Source: Stercorarius parasiticus (lineage: Eukaryota > Chordata > Aves > Charadriiformes > Stercorariidae). From it: a stretch of DNA of 64,000 nucleotides. Below are positions 36,106 to 50,100 of this stretch, piece by piece. The translations under genes and the position numbers were made by a program. The notes beneath the pieces were generated by a model. That model had not been told where the DNA came from. It saw nothing but the letters and a program-made list of their open reading frames with translations, and made no database searches. How positions within the stretch are numbered: the first letter of the stretch is position 1; each line of letters opens with the position of its first letter. The DNA lies in the NCBI GenBank assembly GCA_013396915.1, contig VWZL01002774.1:450967-514966 (forward strand), read 5' to 3'.

Positions 36106-39100
36106 GATAATACATCTTCTGCAAAAGTCCTCCTAATTAGGGCAGGATTTTCTGTGGAGGGAAGGAGCAACACACTGTTTGGTGTATGCATCGTTATTCC
36201 TCTTGGAAAGAACGGAGTGAACTTAGAACTTCCACAAGCACAAAGAGAAGGACCCTGGGAGGTTCGGCTCCATTTGGGTCAGCAGCAAATTTGTGCAGCT
36301 CAGAAGAGGGGAGAATTGCTTGGCTGCAAGAACACTGTTAGCAAAGTTCTGAGCACATTCAGAGAAAACCCGAGGATTTTTAAGTCCCACTGATTTGAGT
36401 GATGGGACTAAGGCTGCTCGGTATTTATTCTTGAAGAGCTGAAATTGCTGCAGAATTGAGTTGAAACACACTTGGAACTTAGTTGAAGTTGCAGATCACA
36501 TTGATGTGGAGGTTATTGGAGGTATGAGCTCTTGCCTGTCTGTAGAACATCCTGGAAATATTTTTGCCTTCTTATGTAAAGTGAAAAGACTTTTACATTC
36601 TGCTTGCTCCTCTGGTGTACTGTGGCAGCAGGGAGCAGCATACAACCCATTAGCATCCCCTAATATGTAACTGTCATTTACCATTTTTTGTTCTTCTAAC
36701 CATTTTTCTTTTCCTTGTATGCAGCAGTTTTGTGTGGTGTGTTGGGTTTTTTTTTTTTTCCAAAGAGTAATAAACAGTGTTTCTGGAACGGGATGTTGAA
36801 ATACTGGCAGCCACAAGGAAAGACAATATTTGAAAACCCCCGCAGGAGAGAAACTTGTCTACTTTCTTAAACATATTAACTGAATGAGTTTATAAAACAG
36901 GGATAGTCTCTTCTATTACTCGTAAAACAGGAGCAAAGACTTATTGCAGTTGGAAATGATTTAGAGTGGCTTTTCTCTGCCAAATTCCAAAAGACTATTT
37001 GCTTTTGTTCTTGTCAGCATATTTTTCAGCAGTTCACAAAAACATTGATGGGCTATCTCGTGTTAAGGTTTAATTCTACAGAGGGCTGTGCTCCTGCTGT
37101 GAGGTACTTGGTGCTCTCAGACTCTGCTTTTCAGGAGGAGCAGGGGATGCACAGTACCTTGCTGTATGGTGCCTGAGATGGAAACTGTTGGTGTCATGAA
37201 TGCTGGTATAGAAAACACACCAGCTGGGTTCTTTCCTTAGCCCACATCAGAGTGAAAAGCCGTGGAACTGACTAACTTCTACCAAATGCCTTTTTGTTAT
37301 TGGTGTTTGTATTCTGACATTATTAATGCTAGGAAACTAGTGGAAAAACATTAGGTCTATTAAAAAGATTGGTGTAATACTCAATAATTTTCTCACATGC
37401 TTTATGGGTATTTAAAAATAAAATCTTGTATAATCTCTAAAAGAAGATGTAACGGAAGGGCTTCTGGACAGTCTTGAAGGAGCTGAAGCCTTTATTTTCC
37501 CTAATGGAACAGAAATGGTGCAGAGGGCTGAACGCGGTTGCAGTGCAGATGAGAGGCAGGGTAGGCATGGAGCTGCGTACCCATAGCTGCATCATGTGCT
37601 TGGGAGCACACCCACACCACACAATGCTGATGTATATGTTTTGTGCGGAGAGAGCAAAGAGGCTTCAGTCCCCTGACAAATGTGCTCCTGCTGTGTCACA
37701 CTGTGCTACACTGTAAGGATTCCACAGGGTTAAATTTCAATGCCAAACAATTTGTTCACAGTCTTTTCACAGTCTTTTTCTGATTCCTGACAAAGGAAAT
37801 GATTGCACAAGGCAAACCTTCAAAGCGATCTGATTGTGCAGAGCACAATCTAAATCAGACCTAGCATAAATACGTCGTTACACCAGCTAGGCAGTTCTGT
37901 CCTAGGCCAGGGGCTGCTTGGCCTCTTGGCACAGGACTCTCCTGGACGATGCCACATCCCATTAGGCTGTGGCAGTGCAAAGTCCTCTCCCACGTACTTT
38001 GAGACCCCCTCAGCTGTCCTTTGCTGGCAGGGTGCTTCCCTGCATTGTATGTACACCTTGTGGCTGGAGGCTTCCCTGGAGGTAAGTGTCTGCACAAGGC
38101 AGATCTAGCCCTTTACAGCAGAATTATTGCTAATTTGTATTTTAGGTTTACATTACTGGGGCAAGAGTTTCTTTTCACCTGCTGTGTTTCACAAGCTCTG
38201 ATGTACAGAGCTCTCATTTGGCTTAAGTCATCATCTAAAACTATATTAATGTTTGCAATTGCTACTCTGGCAGGCTTCAAGTGCATATCGTTTGTCTCAA
38301 TTTCATAGAATGAAATGTAGATTTGCATTTTAATTCATTGTGTAAATGCTATTTTCATGCTAGTTTGTGACTGTGATGCTAGAGAAGATGAAGAACAGGC
38401 TCATTTTGCAGCTTGAGCCTGACACCACCTTTGGATATTTGTCTCAGTTTACCACTAAACAGTGCCTACTTCTGAGCTTAGGACATACAAGCATTTCAAG
38501 TAAGAGTCCCTCTCACGGAGGTGGCTTATTAAGACACACAAAGAAAATTAAGCCAGTTCTTTGGCAGAAATGAATGTAAGCGGAGACAGCCCTTAAATCA
38601 TTTTGCCAGTTCCTTTGACTGCAGCATTGGTACTTTTCAAACCAAGTTTTTAAAGATCTTCTCTGGGGGCCCGAGCTGTGATTTTTGTCTACATTACTAC
38701 AGCTATTATAACATCTACAGATGTAAACCAGGGACTTGAAAGAACATGTGGATGTGTAAAACTTTACCATATTTCATTCAGTGGATGGATTAACTGGCCT
38801 ACAAAAGCTCCATTCTTTATCTGAATGACTGGAAACCAAGAGGATCTGAAAAGGGGAAATTCAAGGAGTTCAACTCTTGTGCATATAATATGTTCTGCAT
38901 TTCCAGAGGGATTTACCAAGGGATTGCTTTGTCTCATCTGAAGTGATCAATCTGCTGGAGATCTGCATCTTAACAAACAAACGAACAAAATGTTGAAGGA
39001 GCTGAATGGAACTGGTGAAGGAAGAAAGAGTCTCATTTTGTGAAGTAAAGCATAAAGTTACTGTAATTAGGAAGTGGATGGACTGTGTGTAGATCCTCAT

Positions 39101-42100
39101 TGTTCTTGATTTGGAGTACGAGGTTGTGAATTGGCTTGGCCAAAAGGGAGTTTTAAGGCATGGAGGATGCGGTGGGATAGCCTTCAGCTTCTGGTGTAAA
39201 TTGGAGTCCTCTGATTTCTGGGCATTAGGGGTGGCTGACTATTGTCCCTTCAGGTGAGAAATCTGTGACAGCATGCTCGCCTGAGTGTCTTCCTTAATGG
39301 CTGCTAGGTGTCCGGTATCTTGGTTGTTATGAGTTTTAGATCTCACTGTGTGACCAGGGTAGAAAGGAAATATGGGGTAGCACTAGACTGTTCCACTTCT
39401 TGCACTGACATACGAAAGGACCATTTTTATGGTCTTGGATAATAATTACAAATCCCTATGTATCATCATCTTCAGCTGTGAAGTATCTGTTATACTCCTT
39501 TGTTAACTTGCAGAAGTGCTGGGAAAATTAAATTCATATGAGAGGTTGATGCAGCAGAACTTAAGTTCTTTATAACTAATACCATATTCAGAAAGGAATA
39601 TTGTTGAAGAACCTACAAGAATTTACCTAAGAAATCTTCGAGATGCTGATTTTTAGAATTTGAGTTGAACTAAAAACCAGTGGATTTTGTGAGTTGCCTC
39701 ATCTGACACAATTTGAAGGGATCTTGGAGAAACAGCAAATTACAATGTCTCTCATGACTATACTAAAACTATTGATGTCATTTTTGTATAATACTTAACT
39801 GTTAATATTGATGCTACTATGCTGTATTCTGCAGTCAGCTCTATAATTTAGCTAGTGAAAATACTAATTACGTTATTACCACTGTACTGTATTTCTAGAT
39901 ACTGCACAAAAGATTGAATTAGAAAATACATATAAGCAATACTAAAGCATATTTTGATGATGAGAATGCCTTTTAAACCAGGAAATGGTATTGTGCTGCC
40001 TTTCACAAGAAGTTACTCTTGTGAAAAAGAGTAGTTTGTGTTCCCTCCCACCCAGGAGTCCGATCACGAGGCTTGCCGAGTGCTCAGTGAAGTGCTGAGG
40101 ACCATGGTCTACTGTCTGTAGCAGAAACGGGTTGTGTTCACTATCATGCATCAGCAAGCTATGGAGAGGAACAATGCGAGTGTACCGATGTCATCGTCTT
40201 AACAGATTTCCACAGAGATTTTGAAGGCTTGCTTTTTCTTCTTAAAAATATGCTTGTTCCTACTATCTCCTACCTCCAGATTGAGTTAAAGAATAGGTAC
40301 CCAGATTAACTTTAGCTGTTCTATATTTTGTTCCTTTTATAACAGAAGTTAAATGTTGAAAGGGGGGAAAGTGTGTTAACGTCTTTCTTTAAAACAGTTC
40401 TTGCTTATTTTTTGTGTCGAAATCAGCAACAAAACGTAATCTTGTGGCAAGATCTGTGCTCTTTCCTCTCAAGGAAAATTTTGTCTTCACTGGTACAGAC
40501 TAGTGATGTGTTTTATACTTGTCCTATTTATAATTAGGTCTGATGGCCTCTGTATATGTTTACCTTTCAATATTTGGTCAGTGTTAAAGGCATTATCAAC
40601 CTAAAAGGTCGGATTACTACCAAGATTCAGCCTTTGTTGCCCCGTAGTGCTATAAATTATATTACAATCTATCCTTAAAAATTAATAATATGCAACATAG
40701 AGGTCTGATGGATTCATGTTAATGAGAACACTGAAGCTTCATTGACTTGCAATATCATTAGAGCTCTGAGTCAGGTTTATAGCCTTGTGCAAAGTATATT
40801 TGTGTTGGTTTAGACACAGAATTTATTTGGTCACACCCACCCAAATGTTTCCTTACTAAATTAAAATAAATGCTGGTTAGTTCAATGAGCTACAAAGATA
40901 TATAGCGTAATTTCAGGTTCTCAAGTCACAGAAAATAAGCCTCAACAATGGAAATCAGTAGAGGATCAAAAATGATGGATATACTAGAGTGAACATGAAC
41001 AAAGAGGGAAGCGAGCTTACTGAGTTGGGTGAAGTTAATTTTTTATAACTCAAGCAATGTATAAAATTTGGAAAGAACAGCTCCCGTTTGTAGTCTGCTC
41101 AGATCTTTATGTAACCCCTTCCTCTATACACGTACATGCACACTTGCAAGCATGGTCAACCAAAATGTAATTGTAATGATTTCTGTCTTTGCTTTCACAA
41201 GGCTTGCCTCTGTAAAGCACCTTTAGTGGCTGGAGGAGAGCAGGTCATTAGAAGGTCCCCTGCTCACTAATGCCAGCTTTATGGTACTAATTTCTATTAT
41301 CTTAAGATCAGCAGCACCCACCTGATTTCCCTTGCAGTGAGAATCTGGCACTGGATCTGCCTCACCTGTACTCCTTCATGCTCTGAACAGCTCTGCTGCT
41401 TGCTGGAAACAAAGCAGAAGTGATAAAATGACTTTCTTTTGTTCTTCCCCAATGGTGCTTCAAATGAGGGAATGGCAGGAAAATCTTTCGAGAGCTTTTG
41501 GGGAATGGCTTGTGCTCTGTGTTGGAGACTGAATCCCCAGTTGTGCAGGGCATGAAATAGAAAGGGAGATAAGAAGAATCAGTAACATACTGTGTTGCAG
41601 CTATTACCTGCTTTTGGAAATGAATATGTAAGGAAGCTTCAAGTTTTCTATCTCGTTTCATGAGTAATACCTGCTTGCTGTAGCCATCTCCGAGTTTGGT
41701 CTTGGGGCTTGTTGTCTCTGCCTCCTGCTTTGGAGCCAGGCGGTTGCATCAGTCAGTGGCACAGTGGCAGTGCTGCTTGTGCCAGTCTAGCCTTGGATTG
41801 TGATCCCTATGGACATTTTTGTTTTATGGGAACAGAGAGGAGGATAACTCCAGCGATTCTATAAACAGTTTGTCAATATGAAACTTTCTTGCTTTCAGTC
41901 ACTCCAAAGCAAATCCTACACCGGCTTACCTGTGAAGACTACAAGGACTTGGAGCACACCGGAGATGGGGAAATTTGGCAGTGGGAGGCTGGGCAGAGTT
42001 CAAGGAGAGCAGGCCTTGTGCCTCTGCTGCTTGTACGCCATCACAGCCAGAGAGATGGAGCTGAAATCAGTCTGTCCTTAATTGCATGTTTTAAGATGCC

Positions 42101-45100
42101 ACTCTGCCCTGGAAAATGCCCTGGAAAAGGCGAAGTACAGCATATACCCATAGGGCTGAGGGGAATTATAGATTCCTCTCCCTTCCTCCATCCCATGTCC
42201 ATTTGGCAGCAGTGCACCAGCCTTACCTGGCTGGGTCTGGCACAGGGAGGGCTTCCACCTCCTCAGGATATCCCAGGGGTGTCCTTTGTTAGTGCTTTGA
42301 AGTTGAAAACTGCTACGAGTGCTAAGTGTTACTACTGTTTACTGATGTGATCAATGTGTAGCTGACCTTAACTCATTTTCTTGTGGTAATTCCCTTGGTT
42401 AAAGTGGAGAAAATGAACTGTTTTGATGACAGTGTTTTAAGAAGCTGCCATTTCAGAAGCTGTAGCTATGCCTGTGATACATCGCCCTGTCCGGCAGCAA
42501 GGGTGGAAACTTGGCTTCCTCTCTGAGGTGTGGAGTTCCAGTTTGGACCATCTCCCCATATTTATTTATCTCTTTATGTCAGACATGGCCTACTAGTAAC
42601 AAAATCTGTTAAAGTTTTTGCCACTGACTTGAATTATGATGAGGTCACAAATCATTATTTTAGGCCTAGCCCTTCCCCCTTCAAGTGTTTTTTAAAATCC
42701 CGATTTTGTGTTTATGCTAATGTAGTTGTGCAATGGGAATGTTTGGTAAAATTGCTGTTCAATTTACAATAGAAGAGTACTTCAGCAGCTGTTTTATAGC
42801 AGTGTAACTACTCTGACCTAAATGACTGTTTTTAAGAGATTGAAAAGTAATTGAAAAGGTGAAAAAGTCCAGGACTGTCCTCTTTTTTTTTTGCATTTTG
42901 TGTATTTCTTTTTTATTACATCTTTGAAACAACTTTGTAAACAATTTGAGTTCCTCTGCATAATTCAGATCAGAGAGGAAAGAATGCCAGTTTACTGGGA
43001 CTTGTTTTCTGACCACCTGAGAAAAATGAGTTTTTCATCCTCTTGAACATCATCTGGAGTTATAATAAAATGTGCTTTCAGCTGGATTCCTTCTGTGTGA
43101 AAATAGACACAGCTACATCATTGCACACCTAAAGGAAGGACACAGAACTACAAAAGCAATCTGAAATCTGGATTTTTTCCTGCTCCTCAGAGACCACAAG
43201 TGATTTTCTGTAATCTTAATGAAAATTATTTGAATCTTGATGGAGGGATACACCTCTCCCTTCCCCTCAACCTGGGTAGTCCTGAGCTAGAGATCCTTTA
43301 ATACACAGCTAAGTCGCCTGTCAGGATCATAGTGTGAAACCCCCTAGCAATAGCTATTGAAGGAACTGCAAAAATCCACGAAACTGAAAGGTAATTCGGG
43401 CAAATTCACTAGTAAGCTACTAAAACTTCAGCTGAATGTTCATTCCAATCTGTTGCAGATGAATGAAATGTGGTGCTAGTGTGTTGGAGTCCTGGGGTGA
43501 CAGGCACATGAAGAATACATAAAAGATGGATGTTAGTTAACCAGTGCTACAGACAGGCCATCCTGCTTGTCTGGGGAGCTCATCCTGAAAACCCTCAGCC
43601 GGGCAAAAGCTTTTGTTGGTTTGAGGGTGACTGTGCACTGAAGGAAGGTTCCTGGGCCCGGGCATATGGCAGTCAGATGATGGCGGCGCAGCTCCCGTGA
43701 TGTGCTCTGGACTGGTGGAATGGTTAGATGACAAAACTCTGCGACTTCACACAAGCGCGCTGTAATTTGAAGCCGTTCTGCAGGGAAACCGTAGGCAGCA
43801 AGTACAATTTCTAAGCCTGATATAAATTCCATCCTGTTTAACTGCCATCAGTTCTACTGCTGCAGATTAGCAAACCAAGTGAAAGAACAAAGCAATGGGG
43901 AGATTTGATCTGGCTTCATAATGCAGTTGAAGAACTCCTCATTAGGAAAGCATTTTCCATAGCCCCAAAAGCACAGCACTGAGGTCTTCGCTGTCTTCTG
44001 TTGCCATATTGTTGTGTCCTGAGCGGGCAGCTGGTCCATTTCTTTCCTTCGCTTTCTCCTGCTGAATGAAATAGCGGTTCAGTCACTTTCTTCTGGAATT
44101 CCTTCATCTTGTCTCTGTGTCCTTTTGTTTTATAATTCATTCGTTTTCTTTAACTCAAATTCACTGATGCGTGTATCTCATACATGACTTTATCTGTGGA
44201 AGAGATGCAAGAATTTCTCCCTTAACTCCTTCCGATGCTTTTCCAGACCTCAGGTACTCTGTCTGTTCCTTGATTCCAGGTTGTCATGCGCTTAAATAAT
44301 TTGTTCTGTGTTTTTGTTTATTTGTCTAATTACTCTTCACATCTCCTTTAGCCCTTCTAAATTACCACTCCACACATTGCGTGTCATAGTTCACACTCCT
44401 TTTGTTTGACTTCGCTTTTTCCAAGGGTAGTTACTGAGTCTTGGCAGAATTGTTGTAGCATCTCACCAACAGCTGTTTTTTGCTGTGACAAGAGGCTGAT
44501 GTATGCCTCAAAAGCGAACACACAGGCATGCATATTAAATGCTTACAGTGTGGTGACAAGCACAATCAATTTTTTAAAACCCTTTAAAAAAAATTAAGGT
44601 GGAGATTAAAAATATGAAATAATTGGAAAGAAACATTCCCAAACTGAGGAGCAGGCATGCCTGACACGAGCCACACAGTATCAGCTGTGAGGAAAATCTC
44701 AAAGAAGATCTCTTGCAGTGAGAGACTTCAAGAGGAGAGAAAACCACCATGGCCCGCATGATGTCCTGCATGTAGGTAATGTAGCATGTGGGTGCCTGCA
44801 CAATTTCTGCTGGGTTGTACCCCAGTAAAGGGATCACGGTGCAAATGCAGCTCTACTTACCCAGCAAGACAGGGTGTTCTTATTTTACAGAATTAATTTA
44901 TTGCTTCAAATAAACTGTTTTATCAGACAACTATATCATGATCACCCTGAGCATGTATACTAACAACAGTTTTGTTTTAATGCTGTGTGGAGTTTGCTAC
45001 TGCCTTCATCCTTCTGTCTTCTCTCTGTATCTTTCCTCCACCTTTCCATTACTTTTCCCCATTAATGCTTGTTGCACGCTATAAGGTATGCCTGTCGGTG

Positions 45101-46440
45101 GGTATTACTTTCACCAGCTTTTCTTTGCAGTAGTACATCTATAAATGGCAGACACCATCATTCCTAATTACATGTTGCCCCCAGATGCTCCATGGGTGAT
45201 GCTGATGGATTGCTGTGTGGGTGGTGTTGAAGGGGCTGGGGGAGGAGGAGCTGGGATGCAGCTCCTCTAAGTGGTAGCAGAGGTCTCTCTTTGGCCTGGG
45301 ATCATCAGTCCTCCCTCAGCAAAGGGAGCTCATGAGATCCTGCATCTGGGCGTTGGAAAAGGGGATGTAATGCAGGGCAGGCTCCGGGATACAACCCAAA
45401 CAAACGGGGAAGCAGGAGGAGCTGGGAGAGACAGAGAATTTACCCTTTACCTATCGCTGCAGAAACCACACAGCACGGAGGGCTGACAGACTGCACAAGC
45501 TGCTAGATCATGCTTTCCTGATTTCAGTTCCCCCCAGCCCCTGGTTCTGTGCCGGCCGGTGTCAGCGCTGTGAGACGGAGCCGCGCCGCAGCGGTTGGAG
45601 GGCATCTGCCCTGCGTCTGTTGGGGCTCAGATCCATTTCCTTAATGGTATTCCTGACAGTGGCCTTCTGCGTGGATTAAGATATCCCTGTCGTGGTCGAG
45701 GGCAGACTGTGCTTTGGAACTGAATCAGGCCATTTTTGGCTACCAGAAGTGTGGCTGTGGAGCTGGCAGACTGAGCCACTGGCTTCCACCAGCCGCCTAC
45801 TCCAAGGAGGTGGGTAGAGCAGAGGCAGGAGCCAGCACCAGCAGACCCTGCCTTTAAAAGGGACAGCCCGTCCTACAGCACAGGGAGGGACACGCCTGCA
45901 CCAGCAGACTGAGGAGGAAGAATGGAAAACCAAGTGATCCCAGACCTTGAAAGGATGCTCTCCAAACCCCAGAGAAATCCAAGGAAAGACAAGGAGGTGA
46001 AAGCAGGGATTTCCAGTTAAGTGTCATTTTTGCGCAGACCTTTACTCTTCAAGGGCTGCTAATAGAGAAGGAGGAAGTGAGAGAGTTCACATGTGCAAAA
46101 GCGCATCTGCAAAGTCTGTTTCCTTCTCTCTTTAACTGTCCTGTGGTCCTTGAAGAGTTTTATATTTAGCTTACCTAGCAGGTCAGCTACTAGGAAGGCA
46201 TGGAGGGAGGCAGGCAGTACTGGCTTTGGGGGCTGAAGCAGTTGGACTCCATGGGTTTTTACATCGCAAGTTTAGTGCCATGCTGGGAATCCACCCCATC
46301 AGAATGTGCACTGAAACTAGGAAGTGTCCTGGGACAGTGCGCAGAAGGACATTTAAGAATGTAAGACATTAACTGCTGCATCAACCCGATGGTACAGCCA
46401 GCCCTGAGTCTGTCACCAGCAGTGTCAGGAGGCAGTGCTG
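36056..46440. other. Intergenic region downstream of SPAG6, first part
   Basis: This stretch holds no supportable gene. It is mixed AT-rich and balanced sequence with scattered short frames (up to about 150 codons near 41,889-42,350) that lack a plausible start, known domains or splice support. I recognise no mobile element here. Confidence 0.7.
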
Positions 46441-46449
46441 CCTACAGAG

Positions 46450-47150
46450 AGTGGGTGAGCCTGGTCACGTCCTGCCGCCCGTCCCCTCTGTACTCCCCCA
46501 GCAGCCCCAGCTGTTGGATTTGCATGTTAGAGACTCATCACTGCCTAACCCTTCTAGTCTCTGCTTACCAAGCCAGTGCCCGCTCATTCAATTTTATGAA
46601 GTCCTTCTTAGGGTTATTCGCCTGAAAGAGCTTAGGGTCACATACAAACTTGAAGACTTCATTGGCTGCTCCCCTCTTCAGCTACTCACTGAAAATGCTA
46701 AGCCAGTTCCACCATCAATCCCACAGCAGGGAGACCTTGCTGATGCCTGTTCTCCACCCTTAAAAGCCTTATCTTTTGCTTCATGTCCTGTGTCAAATTT
46801 TCTACCCTTAAGAGCCTTTCCTCCCACCCTGTGGCAAGTTACTTTCTCTGATAACCTTTGGTGTGGAACCTCATCAAAAGCTTTTTCAAAATTGGACTGT
46901 TCTGCATCTGCTGGACCTGCTCTCCATCTTTACCAATGCACTCCAAGGCTGGCGGTGGGTTGGTGGGGCAGGGTTTCTCTCCGCAGAAGCCACGCAGCCT
47001 TGTTCCCAACAGACCATGTTTATCCCTGTCTACAGTGACTTTATTTTTTTTAGGTCCTATGGCCATTAGCAAGGATGGATGGCAAACTTCCTGGTCTGCA
47101 ATTACCAGGATCCCTTCTAAAGTCCTTTTTGTGGCTGGGAGCTGCAATGG
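46450..47150 (-). mobile_element. Degenerate CR1-family LINE fragment with reverse-transcriptase remnant, antisense
   Basis: On the minus strand 46861-46890 reads FEKAFDEVPH, the conserved (F)SKAFDxVPH block of CR1-type reverse transcriptases. Flanking text such as caagccagtgcccgctcatt and gcaagttactttctctgata follows the complement of old CR1 3' coding sequence. Stops and shifts break the frame throughout, so it is a fossil. The long + strand frame over the same bases is therefore spurious. Confidence 0.75.
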
Positions 47151-50100
47151 CAGCTTGCCAGCCCCCTGGCAGCCCAGTGCTTGCCATGCTGGGTTACCCT
47201 CCCCGTCCCACACAGCCCGAGGCTGAGCGGGGAGGATGAACGGTAGTCAGGGACAGAGTGGAACTTTGCTCAGGAGTGGAAACCACCATCCAGAGAAATG
47301 TCAGTAACTAGTTTTTTTCCCTTCAAAACACATTTGCTCAGCTTCTGAAGTGAGTACTTAGGTGGCAGTGGTACTTTCCTGCTCTTCCCTCCATAGGGAC
47401 AAGGCATTTTACATGGTTTCTCATACAAAGGTCTGCAAAATACAGAGAAGATGTATAGAGATTAGGTGTTAATAAAATTTCTGTCATAGGTCTCATAACT
47501 GCTATTGATATATAATTGGTAATCGGTGAGATTTTCCCTACGATGTGATGGGAATATCTGCATTGGCAGTTTATTGGAGTAAAGGGGGAGAGAGAGACTG
47601 TAATGCTACACTGAAATTTCAGATTAGGATTTTACAGAAGAAATGAGCATAAAACTGAAGAACATAGCTAAATATAGGGCTATTAAATTTGGGCTAGAGA
47701 AACACCACAATGAAAAGTTTTTGGCCCGACTATTAAACACAGATATTTCTTACATGTCATCTGATAAGGGACAGAAACTGCTAAGGAGATTCTGAGAGAA
47801 TCCAGCTCTGGAAAGACGCTGGAAGGCAGTGAAGCCTTTTCTTGTGCCTGAATGAGTTTTGCAGGTAATGCTCTTTACTGATGATCACCAAGATGGGGAA
47901 AGGAAAATACAAAAGCAAAAAAGAAATAGTGAACAGTAAATAAAAACACAGGAGGCAGCAGTAAAAGATGTCAGTTTTTTGTTGGGCTCAAAGTGTCTGC
48001 CGAGGAGCTTTGTTCTGGGAAGAGAATGTGCCGCAGCAGGATGGGAACGCTTGGCTTGGGCGGGTTGTCATATCTGTCATCATTAGAAGCATGGACAGAT
48101 GATGATGATCTCTCCATTCTGTTCCTGGTTTTTCTCAGTCTCCAGAGATGCTCATCCAGCTGTTTTCACCATAAAATTTATTCAGCTAATTTGTCCACTT
48201 TCCTCTCTTGTTTTCTTACAGCGCTTCTTACCTTCATCAAGCTGGTAGCATCTTCTCCGTGCCCACTGCTACTTTCAGCCTTCCCTGTTCCTGGAGATGA
48301 TGACGACGACTTTCCAGTGCCCGGTGGTGTGTTACTGTCTACCTCCTGCACTGCTTTTCAGGTCGTCTTTCCCACACAATGTGGCATTCCACACCATGCG
48401 AGGCAGGGGCAAAGCAGGGGGAGAAAAGCAAGCAGGGACCAGGGGCTCTCTAAGCAGGTCACTTCTCATAGATACAGGCTCCTGCCTCCCCTCTTATGGC
48501 TCCCTCTCTGTAGCCATCCCTTGGGTACTGACCCCACGTTTATTTTCTAGCCTGCGGCAGCAGTGTGCCTAAAGCCAGGCAGCTGACAGCACAACAGCTC
48601 GGTCAACTACTGCTCTAAGATTTTTGAAGACAAGCAGGTTTCACAAGGCTGCAGCTGGAGGGAAAGGCTTTCTAGAAGCCAGTTCCTCTCCAGAGTTTTC
48701 CGAGGTGTGTATGATCACTGATGCTCCCCAGTCTCGGTTTTTGGTAACTGAGTTGAAGAAAGGTAGTCTAAGTCCATTTTTTTCCCCCAATTGATAACTA
48801 GGACAGAGCAATGATACCTAGCTATGTAGCTCCCTGCACCCTGATCTTGTCACAGCCTGTGTCTGAGGAGGACCGCTCCGAATGAGATTTATGTGTGGGC
48901 ATTTGGTATAATTTGAAACAGACTGAAGCTTAGTGTCAGGGCATTTCATGACATGCAGAGCCTTAAAATTATGATAGAAGTCATCTGGGGACCTGCACCG
49001 GCAGCGTGCAACCCTTCTTGCCAGAGTTGTTCCTACCTGCTCACCGCAGCCTGCAAAACAAACAGCCACCCATGCAATCGCAGTGCCGAGAAAACGCCGC
49101 TGTGATGGATGATGGCCAGGTGTGACCTTTCACCTGCTACAGTAGCCAAAAATCTTTGCGGGAAGAGTGCATGATAGAAGATTAAGGGGTAATAAAAAAA
49201 AAAAGAAAAAAAAATCAATCAGGTGAAGGATTCTGTTGTTAAGAAAGTATTAACTATTTTTTAAATACACAACCATCTGACAGGACAGGCCACACCTAAA
49301 AGGGCTAATGATAAAGCCAGGGTTGGCTGGAGGGGTTCAGTCCAAAGGGCAGGCTGGTTTCTTGGCGAATGCAGAGTGTGTCTTCAGTACGCTGCCACAG
49401 CGGATGCAAGAAACTGCGCACAAAATCTATTATCAAATGCATGGTGGAAACTTCACATTTCAGCAATGTAATACACTTGTTTTTCCAGTGGCATGAGACT
49501 AATATACTCCTTTTCTGCGCTTGACGCAGCATCATTCACATCTGAGCAAAATAAATGGGGAAGAAGATGATTTTGCTGTTTATTCTTGTCATTGCTAATT
49601 TTAGTGCCGCTAAGAAGAGGGATTTTTTTTCCTTTTTTTTTTTTTTTAAAGAAAATGTAACAAAGCACATGAGTCTTAGAATAAAAATAACTGTAAAGGG
49701 CAACATCACTGCTGTTTCTTTGATAGTCGTACTTCAATAGCTGCTGTACATCCCTTATGTTGTCTGGAACGAAAACCAGCCATCAAACTCTGACACAGTG
49801 GCGTTATGAAATCTTTCCAGCTGCTCTGAACCCCAAAAGCAAAGCAGGGTTTGTGTAGCTGAAATAAATATAGAATGACTGTGCATGGAGGCTTCTTAAT
49901 TCAGCCCCATCAGTATACGAAAGATGACTTATCTCATCTAATTTCTGTGCTGCGTGCAAGAGGTTTTGCATTCCAATTTCGGAATCAGTCACCTCTTTCC
50001 CTTTTTGCAACATCTCCTTCTACCTTTGTGGTAGTTTGTAACATGCAGATCTGCATATCGAAGAAAAACGGTGGAGAAAGGCTTGGCTTGTGATATCTTT

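Noticed and set aside
41889..42350. Open frame of 153 codons following a cag acceptor-like site
   Set aside because: It begins at TTG and the translation resembles nothing known. A lone acceptor-like site is too common to count as exon evidence.
47993..48550. Open frame of 185 codons on the + strand
   Set aside because: It starts at GTG, contains low-complexity Asp runs, resembles no known family and has no splice or promoter context. In vertebrate DNA one such frame in 64 kb is expected by chance.
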